Shown: positions 5,861 to 10,469 of the stretch, piece by piece
Layout of the letters: every line of letters begins with the position of its first letter
Position numbering within the stretch: the first letter of the stretch is position 1
DNA from: Dehalococcoidia bacterium
GTDB taxonomy: Bacteria; Chloroflexota; Dehalococcoidia; UBA2979
Length of the DNA stretch: 10,469 nt
Direction of reading: 5' to 3'
Assembly: GCA_018700215.1 (NCBI GenBank)
Contig: JABIST010000061.1
Coordinates: forward strand, 1-10,469
The notes under the pieces: generated by a model
What the model was told of the DNA's origin: nothing
What the model saw: only the letters and a program-made list of their open reading frames with translations
Databases searched by the model: none
Translations under genes and position numbers: made by a program

Positions 5861-6685
5861 ATGCAGGAGTTTGAGGGACGTGTGGCAGTGGTGACCGGGG
5901 GCGGCAGCGGGATTGGGCTGGCGCTGGCTCGGCGGTTTGCTGAGGAGGGGATGAAGGTGGTGCTGGGCGACTTCGATGGGGAGGCGCTGGAGGCGGCGGT
6001 TGCGGCGCTGACGCAGGAGGAGCACGAGGTGCTGGGCGTGCAGATGGATGTGACTCGGCAGGAGGATGTGGAGCGGCTGCGGGATGAGGCGATCGAGCGG
6101 TTCGGTGGGGTGCATGTGTTGTGCAATAACGCGGGGGTGATTGATTCGGCGGCGGTGCCGATCTGGGAGTCGACGGAGGCGGATTGGGATTGGGTGTTTG
6201 GGATCAACTTCGATGGGGTGCTGCGCGGGCTGCGGGCGTTTGTGCCGACGATGATTGCGCAGGACGAGCCGGGGCATGTGGTGAACACGGCGTCGGTGGC
6301 TGGGCTGATTGCCGGGGGTGGGATTTACGGGGTGTCGAAGCACTCGGTGGTGGCGCTGACGGAGGCGCTGTATCAGAGCTTGCAGATTGAAGGGGCGAAG
6401 GTGGGGGCTTCGGTGCTGTGTCCGCCGTTCGTGCAGACGCAGATCTTTCGGTCGGCGCGGAACCGGCCGGGGGCGTCGGAAGTGGACCCGCTGAACCGGC
6501 ATTCGCTGGTGGAGGATGGGATGTTGCCGGAGGAGATTGCGGACTTCGTGGTGGAGGGGATTCGCGAGGAGCGGTTCTATCTGGCGCCGTTTGCGTCGTT
6601 CGATGAGGCGATCGAGGAGCGGGCGGCGAATGTGGTGGCGCGTCGGAACTGGGTACCGCGGGCGATGCGGGACGCTTCGGAGTAG
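5861..6685 (+). CDS. Short-chain dehydrogenase/reductase (classical SDR), copy 2
   Basis: This is a 274-residue classical SDR. It has TGGGSGIG at 12-19, D37 after the second strand (NAD(H) preference), MDV at 62-64, and a canonical NNAG at 89-92. The active site is complete: N116, S145, Y156 and K160 (YGVSK). A CPPFVQT segment at 187-193 stands where PG is usual. Family members with this overall form act on varied alcohols and ketones, and the substrate cannot be deduced here. ATG 5861 follows GGAGG (5850-5854) with 6-nt spacing. The N-terminal 40 residues align position by position with copy 1 and many residues are shared, so the pair likely arose by tandem duplication and then diverged in the substrate-facing C-terminal part. 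The 111-bp gap between them holds a GTGC-N6-GCAC hairpin (5783-5796) and may carry a separate promoter. Confidence 0.93.
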   Translation: MQEFEGRVAVVTGGGSGIGLALARRFAEEGMKVVLGDFDGEALEAAVAALTQEEHEVLGVQMDVTRQEDVERLRDEAIERFGGVHVLCNNAGVIDSAAVPIWESTEADWDWVFGINFDGVLRGLRAFVPTMIAQDEPGHVVNTASVAGLIAGGGIYGVSKHSVVALTEALYQSLQIEGAKVGASVLCPPFVQTQIFRSARNRPGASEVDPLNRHSLVEDGMLPEEIADFVVEGIREERFYLAPFASFDEAIEERAANVVARRNWVPRAMRDASE

Positions 6686-6714
6686 GCGCGCATCGGAAGC
6701 GACGCTGCGCGTCG
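6673..6714 (+). repeat. Overlapping hairpins at the end of the second dehydrogenase gene
   Basis: CGCTTC at 6673-6678 and GAAGCG at 6696-6701 form a 6-bp inverted repeat spanning the stop codon (6683-6685). A second inverted repeat, CGACG (6700-6704) / CGTCG (6710-6714), follows directly. The two stems overlap and may be alternative folds. Without a T tract this is at best a weak terminator or a transcript-end stabiliser. Confidence 0.4.
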
Positions 6715-6747
6715 GGAGTGGGGCTGCTGGTAGGTGGGTGGTGGTCC

Positions 6748-6869
6748 GGAGTGTCGCTGACGCGACAGGGTGGTGGCGCGGAGTGTCGCTGACGCGACAG
6801 GGTGGTGGTTAGGAGTGTCGTTGAGGCGACAGGGCGGTGGCTCGGAGTGTCGCTGAGGCGACAGGGCGG
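6748..6869 (+). repeat. Four 32-bp tandem repeats, each with an internal hairpin
   Basis: The element GGAGTGTCG recurs at 6748, 6780, 6812 and 6844, an exact 32-bp period. Each unit carries a 6-bp stem with a 4-nt loop. Units 1 and 2 read TGTCGC-TGAC-GCGACA (6752-6767, 6784-6799). Unit 3 reads TGTCGT-TGAG-GCGACA (6816-6831; one G-U pair). Unit 4 reads TGTCGC-TGAG-GCGACA (6848-6863). A purine-rich linker, AGGGTGGTGG or a variant, follows each. The changes leave the stem intact, which suggests selection on the fold or recent spread. The array lies upstream of the DUF4389 gene, with the last unit touching a promoter-like box. Confidence 0.9.
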
Positions 6870-6924
6870 ACCACGATCGTTATCTTCCTCGGAGGGACCG
6901 CTGACTGGTCGCTGACTGAGGAGG
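6858..6924 (+). promoter_or_regulatory. Promoter-like element and strong RBS for the DUF4389 gene
   Basis: GCGACA at 6858-6863 resembles a -35 box (last four bases GACA), followed by a 17-bp spacer and TATCTT at 6881-6886 as a -10 box. The -35 is the right arm of the last hairpin repeat. Downstream, CGCTGACTG occurs twice, 11 bp apart (6899-6907, 6910-6918), and AGGAGG at 6919-6924 lies 7 nt before ATG 6932. The box assignment is by eye. Confidence 0.5.
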
Positions 6925-6931
6925 ACGAACG

Positions 6932-7567
6932 ATGGCTGCTGCTCAAACGTCGACGGAATATCCGGCTCGACTTGAGATTGACTATCCCGAGTCGCTAGAT
7001 CGGCTGACGACGTTTTTCCGGATCATCTGGCTCATTCCGATCTGGTTCGTCATTGCTCTCGTTGGGGGCGGCTTTGGCGCGTATGGCGCTGACAACCTTG
7101 CCTTTGTCTATGCGTCCGGTGGTGGAGTTCTGTTCGGCGGCCCGTTGGTGATGATTCTGTTCCGACAGAAGTATCCAAGCTGGTGGTTCGATTGGAACCT
7201 GGAGCTGACGAGGTTCACGACGCGGGTCGGTGTATACGCGGCCTTGTTGACCGACAAGTACCCATCGACCGATGAGACTCAGTCGGTTCACCTCGACCTG
7301 GACTATCCGAACGTGGAAGAGGATCTGAATCGCTGGCTGCCGCTGGTGAAATGGTTCTTGCTGATCCCGCACTACCTGGTGCTGGCGGTGCTCGGGATCG
7401 TCGCGTTCTTTGCCGTGGTAATTGCGTGGTTCGCGATCCTGTTCACCGGCGTGTATCCGCGAGGGATCTTCGACTTCATCGTCGGCGTGACTCGCTGGTG
7501 GTTGCGTGTGCAGGCGTACGGATTCCTGCTGATCACGGACAGGTACCCGCCGTTCGGTCTGGAGTAA
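6932..7567 (+). CDS. DUF4389-domain membrane protein (two internal repeats)
   Basis: This is a 211-residue membrane protein made of two related halves. YPARLEIDYPESLDRLTTFF at 10-29 matches SVHLDLDYPNVEEDLNRWLP at 118-137. FDWNLELTRFTTRV, then ALLTDKYP (86-111), matches FDFIVGVTRWWLRV, then LLITDRYPPF (180-208). Each half starts with a short soluble strand region, passes through hydrophobic helices (about 28-47 and 56-77 in the first half, about 139-171 in the second), and ends in the amphipathic LxTDxYP motif. DUF4389 is widespread in actinobacteria and has no established function that I know of. The gene has a strong RBS and its own probable promoter after the hairpin repeats. Codon use here contains more C- and T-ending codons than its neighbours, which may reflect high or different expression. 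The next gene follows after 71 nt. Confidence 0.9.
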   Translation: MAAAQTSTEYPARLEIDYPESLDRLTTFFRIIWLIPIWFVIALVGGGFGAYGADNLAFVYASGGGVLFGGPLVMILFRQKYPSWWFDWNLELTRFTTRVGVYAALLTDKYPSTDETQSVHLDLDYPNVEEDLNRWLPLVKWFLLIPHYLVLAVLGIVAFFAVVIAWFAILFTGVYPRGIFDFIVGVTRWWLRVQAYGFLLITDRYPPFGLE

Positions 7568-7638
7568 CGGCCGAGCCCGTCGGGTGCTCCCGATAGCCGC
7601 ACACCTCTGGCGGTCGCTACGATCAGGGGGAGGTGGCT

Positions 7639-9339
7639 ATGGCCAGTGGTAGTCCGTTTCGCTTTTCGCCGCGACCGAATAGTGCGGGTGAGATTCCGTG
7701 GCGTGAGTGGGACGCGGAGGTGTTTGAGGCGGCAGTTGCCTCGGACCGGCCGGTGCTGCTTTCGCTGGCGGCGGCGTGGTCGCCGAGCAGTCATGCGTTT
7801 GATGAGACGATCTTCTCCGATGAGCGTGTGGGGTTTGAGCTGGCGAGCAGCGTGATTCCGCTGCGGGTGGATATTGACGAGCGGCCGGATGTGGCGGTGC
7901 GCTATGGGGAGCTGGGGCAGCCGTGCATTGCGATCCTGACGCCCAGCGGGGAGCCGATGGAGTGTCTGGTTGATCCGAGCGCAGACGATTTGCTGGCGGC
8001 GATTGAGGATGCGCACACGCGCTGGTTGGATAGCCGAGCGGAGCTGGTTGCGGAGATTGAGGCCGCCGGGGAGGCGCGCACGGGGGAGCCGCAGCTTGGG
8101 CGCGGCGATCTGACTCCGGCACTGCTGGATATCGCGCTTGAGCTGACGGAGTCGCATCGGGGGGCGGCTGGGCCGGAGGCGGTGCGGCTGTGGCTGTATG
8201 CGCATCGTCGACGGACGGATCTGCGGGCGGAGTTGCGGGCGCGGGCCTCGATTCAGCGTCGGGTGGATGGTGGGGGCGTGGACCGCGAGAGTGGCGCGTT
8301 CCGGCACTGCCTGGAGGCTGGTGGCGACTGCGATGTTGGTCGCGCGGGGACGCAGGGTGAGTGGCTGTCCGTGCTGGCGCGAATCGCATCGGAAGACAGT
8401 GAGGCGCACGAGTGGGCGTTTGACGTGGTGGAGCAGGTGATTGGGTATCTGGAGCGAGAGCTGCTGGAGACGACGGGTGGGTTTCTGGATTCGCCGGGCG
8501 ACGACCGGATCTTTGTGTCGGCGAACGCTTCGATCGCTCGAGGGTTGCTGGCCTGCGGGGTGGCGTTCGATCGGTCTGACTGGCGGAGCCGGGGCCGTAC
8601 GGTGGCGGACTTCATTCTGTTGCGGCTGCGCGCGGGTGAAGCGGGTGTTTACCACGTGTGGGACGGACTGCCTCGGCAGCTTGGCCTGCTGGGGGACCAG
8701 GTGGCGTGTGGGAATGCGTTCCTTGATGCGTACGAGGTGACTGGCGAAGCTGACTTTCTGGCACATGCGCAGACGCAGGTGCGGGTGATTGAGCGACAGT
8801 TCCACACTTCGGAGGGGGCGTTTGGCGACATCGATTCGATGCACGATCAGACGGCGTTGCTTGGGGAGCGGCGGGTGCCGCTACTGGAGAATGCGGAGGC
8901 GGCGGAGCTGATGATTCGGCTGGGGCATCTGACGCATGACGACCGGTACCCGGCGGCGGCGTATGCGGTGTTGGGCGCGTTGGCCGGGGGCGTGACGAGC
9001 GAGGCGACGGACATTGAAGGTGTGTCTGTGCTGGCGCGGGTGACGGACCGGCTGCTGTCACTTGAGCCGGAGTTGAAGGTGATTTCGTTTTCGCGGCCGA
9101 CGGAGCATGACAGCGTGGGGGATCCGCTGCACAGCGAGGCGCTGCGGCTGGCGCTGGCGGCGCACACGGTGCAGCGACTGCATCCGGGGTTCGACGACCA
9201 GCTAATCGCGCAGCTTGGGGTGACGGCGACTAGCTCCGGGGCGTACTGCTTCGTCGCGGGGGAGTATGGGTCGCTGCTGACGCACCCGGACGAGTTGCTG
9301 TCGGCGGTGGAGCGGCAGCTTTCCGCGCCGAGCTTCTAG
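7639..9339 (+). CDS. DUF255 / thioredoxin-like plus epimerase-like protein (YyaL/SPATA20 type), CxxC missing
   Basis: This is a 566-residue protein. Residues 18-120 match the DUF255 thioredoxin-like domain: PWREWDAEVFEAAVASDRPVLLS as the entry strand and helix, DETIFSDERV, PLRVDIDERPDVAVRYGELG, and the LTPSGEP hairpin. The remainder, about 160-560, is helical and fits the (alpha/alpha) toroid of the N-acylglucosamine 2-epimerase or glycosidase-like part of this family (YEVTGEADFLAHA, FGDIDSMHDQTALLGERRVP, ENAEAAELMIRLGHLT, DDRYPAAA). The family active site is usually WCHxCH; here residues 47-52 read WSPSSH, so both cysteines are absent and thiol redox chemistry is unlikely from this site. Length is at the short end for the family (about 600-700). 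ATG 7639 has GGGGGAGG (7626-7633) upstream; GTG 7633 overlaps that box and is less likely. TACGAT at 7618-7623 is a possible -10. The true substrate of this family is not known. Confidence 0.85.
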   Translation: MASGSPFRFSPRPNSAGEIPWREWDAEVFEAAVASDRPVLLSLAAAWSPSSHAFDETIFSDERVGFELASSVIPLRVDIDERPDVAVRYGELGQPCIAILTPSGEPMECLVDPSADDLLAAIEDAHTRWLDSRAELVAEIEAAGEARTGEPQLGRGDLTPALLDIALELTESHRGAAGPEAVRLWLYAHRRRTDLRAELRARASIQRRVDGGGVDRESGAFRHCLEAGGDCDVGRAGTQGEWLSVLARIASEDSEAHEWAFDVVEQVIGYLERELLETTGGFLDSPGDDRIFVSANASIARGLLACGVAFDRSDWRSRGRTVADFILLRLRAGEAGVYHVWDGLPRQLGLLGDQVACGNAFLDAYEVTGEADFLAHAQTQVRVIERQFHTSEGAFGDIDSMHDQTALLGERRVPLLENAEAAELMIRLGHLTHDDRYPAAAYAVLGALAGGVTSEATDIEGVSVLARVTDRLLSLEPELKVISFSRPTEHDSVGDPLHSEALRLALAAHTVQRLHPGFDDQLIAQLGVTATSSGAYCFVAGEYGSLLTHPDELLSAVERQLSAPSF

Positions 9340-9380
9340 GCGGCGCTTTTCGTTGTCGGGGCCGGGAGGTCTCGCTAGGC

Positions 9381-9448
9381 GCGCAGTAACTCTGGGCGGA
9401 ACATGCGCTTAGCCGCGCAGCAACTCTGGGCGGAACATGCGCCTAGCC
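9381..9448. repeat. Two 34-bp tandem repeats at the convergent junction
   Basis: Copies run 9381-9414 and 9415-9448, differing at only two positions. GCGCAG begins each copy and recurs at 9449 inside the end of the DinB-like gene. Each unit has short inverted ends, GCGCA and TGCGC, framing AACTCTGGGCGGAACA. On the minus strand each copy reads as a tiny ORF, MFRPELLRG or MFRPELLRA with a stop, and the last bases match the final codons and stop of the adjacent gene. The role is unknown. It may be a dispersed repeat or a duplication of the gene's 3' end. Confidence 0.85.
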
Positions 9449-9940
9449 GCGCAGGCTCGCGACGATGCGGCCGAGGCGCCACATGACATCGAGGTCGCGC
9501 TCGTTGATCTCGCTGACCCACTCGGTGAGGGTGACGTCGCCTCGGAAGGGGTGGCGGCCGACGTGGTCCCATGCGTGTTCGGCGTAGTGGAGGGTCCAGA
9601 GCAGCTCTTCGCGGAGGGTGGAGAAGTCCCACAGCAGTTCATCGATGTGACTGCGGTCGCGGTAGTTCTGTTCCTCGGGGCCGTACTGGGCGCGGCGCTC
9701 GTCGATTTTCGAGCCGGTCAGTTCGACGATGGCGGTGATGGAGCGGAGGTCTTCGCGCTCGCTGTCGCGGAGGAAGCCGGCTAGTTCGACGGCGGACCAC
9801 TGGTCCTCGGGGATGCGCTCGCGCGCTTCTGCGTCGGTGAGCTGGACTGCCAACTCCTCGATGCGATGCGCTACCTCGCGCAGGGTTTTGCGAAGGTAGC
9901 GAGGTTGTTCGCTATATCGTGCGGAGACGTATTGCGGCAT
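9443..9940 (-). CDS. DinB-like four-helix protein with a degenerate metal site
   Basis: This is a 165-residue, mostly helical protein. It matches the DinB/YfiT-like layout: helix one at about 14-35 (YLRKTLREVAHRIEELA), DQWSAVELAGFLRDSEREDL at 46-65, a long middle helix (DELLWDFSTLREELLWTL), and a HPFRGDVTLTEW segment at 130-141 before the last helix. DinB-fold enzymes bind a metal through three histidines, one in the WS..E..xHLxD motif and two in a late HDxxH motif. Here the first site reads FLRDSE and the late one reads ERDLDVMW, so the standard ligands are missing. The protein may therefore be non-catalytic or use another site. ATG 9940 is preferred over an upstream in-frame start at 10084 because the extra part is proline-rich shadow sequence. 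A TTGACA box on the minus strand lies upstream. The gene is convergent with the DUF255 gene and divergent from the glycosylase. Confidence 0.75.
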   Translation of the reverse strand: MPQYVSARYSEQPRYLRKTLREVAHRIEELAVQLTDAEARERIPEDQWSAVELAGFLRDSEREDLRSITAIVELTGSKIDERRAQYGPEEQNYRDRSHIDELLWDFSTLREELLWTLHYAEHAWDHVGRHPFRGDVTLTEWVSEINERDLDVMWRLGRIVASLRG

Positions 9941-9997
9941 TGGGGTGATCGTCGGCTTCGGGGTCGAGGCTGTCAACGTGGTGACGGGGGGTAGGGG
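9941..9997. promoter_or_regulatory. Divergent promoter region, strong minus-strand promoter
   Basis: On the minus strand, TTGACA (plus 9971-9976, TGTCAA) is followed by a 17-bp spacer and GACGAT (plus 9948-9953), then 7 nt to ATG 9940. This gives a good -35/-10 pair and a leaderless or nearly leaderless start. The plus-strand gene starts at 9998 in the same 57-bp gap, preceded by GGGGGG (9985-9990) and AGGGG, a purine-rich RBS. No separate plus-strand promoter is obvious. Confidence 0.6.
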
Positions 9998-10469
9998 ATG
10001 GTGGGGCGTGAGGCGAAGTCGTTCGAAGCGCTGGTTCGTCGAGTTGCGGGCTGCCGGCGCTGTGACGAGATGGCGTATTCGCATGTGCTGGGGGTGACGA
10101 ACGGCAGGCTGGATGCTGGCGTGCTGATTGTGGGTGAAGCACCGGGGCGGCTGGGGGCGGCGCGGACGGGGGTGCCGTTTTCAGGCGATCGGTCCGGGGA
10201 GCGGCTGGAATTGCTGCTGGGGGAGGCGGGGTTGAGTCGGGAGGATGTGTTCATTACCAATGCGGTGCTGTGCAATCCGCTGACGGCGGTGTTGTCTGGG
10301 ACGTCTGGGGCGAGCGGGGAATTTCGGAACCGTCGACCGCGGGTGGGGGAGTTGCGGGCGTGTCAGCCGTTCCTGAGGGAGACGCTGCGGTTTGTGCCGG
10401 CATCGATTGTGGTGGCGCTGGGAGGGGTGGCGCTGGATGCGCTGGGGCGGATTGAGGCGCATGGCATCG
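9998..10469 (+). CDS. Uracil-DNA glycosylase superfamily protein, family 4/5 type (partial, runs off right edge)
   Basis: The frame is open from ATG 9998 to the window end, giving 157 residues. These enzymes excise uracil from DNA in base-excision repair. Motif A is VGEAPG at 45-50, followed by RTGVPFSGDRSG at 56-67, a catalytic-pocket segment, and FITNAVLCNP at 85-94. VVALGGVALDALG at 138-150 matches the conserved LG segment. Four cysteines at C19, C22, C92 and C122 have the spacing of the [4Fe-4S] ligands of families 4 and 5. The GDRSG form resembles family 5 more than classic family 4. Residues 96-115 are a glycine/serine- and arginine-rich insert relative to compact members. The C-terminal HPS-like motif lies outside the window, so subfamily and integrity cannot be settled. 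It is a plausible client of the Fe-S genes at 1112-3804. Confidence 0.9.
   Translation, partial: MVGREAKSFEALVRRVAGCRRCDEMAYSHVLGVTNGRLDAGVLIVGEAPGRLGAARTGVPFSGDRSGERLELLLGEAGLSREDVFITNAVLCNPLTAVLSGTSGASGEFRNRRPRVGELRACQPFLRETLRFVPASIVVALGGVALDALGRIEAHGI

Noticed and set aside
6748..6869. CRISPR array
   Set aside because: The units are contiguous with no unique spacers between them, and no cas gene is nearby. These are tandem hairpin repeats.
7372..8844. 490-residue minus-strand frame
   Set aside because: It is antisense to DUF4389 and DUF255 genes with clear motifs, and its Arg/Pro/His-rich composition is typical of a shadow frame.
9941..10084. Longer N-terminus for the DinB-like protein
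   Set aside because: The extension is low-complexity and overlaps both the promoter box and the start of the divergent glycosylase gene.
1..10469. tRNA, rRNA, insertion sequence or phage attachment site
   Set aside because: No cloverleaf-like sequence, transposase frame, terminal inverted repeat or integrase was seen by eye on either strand.

Overview
The window looks like chromosomal DNA from a high-GC Gram-positive-type bacterium, most likely an actinobacterium or a Thermoleophilia-like relative. The grounds are the strongly G-rich coding strands, strong purine-rich ribosome binding sites (RBS), several starts that look leaderless (a TANNNT-like box 6-8 nt before ATG), and gene families common there (tandem DUF4389 membrane protein, SufR-like regulator, family 4/5 uracil-DNA glycosylase). 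The taxonomic call is an inference from style, not from a marker gene.

Layout. 1-1115 is an accessory-looking patch with more mixed codon use. It holds the tail of a small membrane protein, a broken HigB-type toxin remnant, an intact HigA-type antitoxin, a small acidic protein that resembles immunity proteins only in general style, and a possible 27-codon overlapping ORF. 1112-3804 is an iron-sulfur assembly cluster: a cysteine desulfurase (minus strand) diverges from a SufR-like regulator, which is followed by an A-type (IscA/ErpA) carrier with an unusual repeat-bearing N-terminal extension. A good hairpin terminator follows. 3949-4846 is a two-gene unit (EVE-domain protein, PspC-domain membrane protein). 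4919-6685 holds two tandem short-chain dehydrogenases that look like paralogues. 6686-6931 is a non-coding gap with four 32-bp tandem repeats, each carrying a perfect or near-perfect hairpin. 6932-7567 encodes a two-repeat DUF4389 membrane protein. 7639-9339 encodes a DUF255/thioredoxin-fold plus epimerase-like protein that has lost its CxxC. 9381-9448 holds two 34-bp tandem repeats abutting the 3' end of a minus-strand DinB-like gene (9443-9940). The window ends inside a uracil-DNA glycosylase with four cluster-type cysteines.

How they fit. The only clear functional module is Fe-S biogenesis: sulfur donor, regulator and carrier, with the glycosylase at the right edge as a plausible client. 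The rest is a run of ordinary housekeeping or stress-type genes. I found no convincing new multi-gene system. The points most worth a second look are the recurrent intergenic hairpin family, the regulator with an incomplete cysteine set, the CxxC-less thioredoxin-like protein, and the decayed toxin beside an intact antitoxin.
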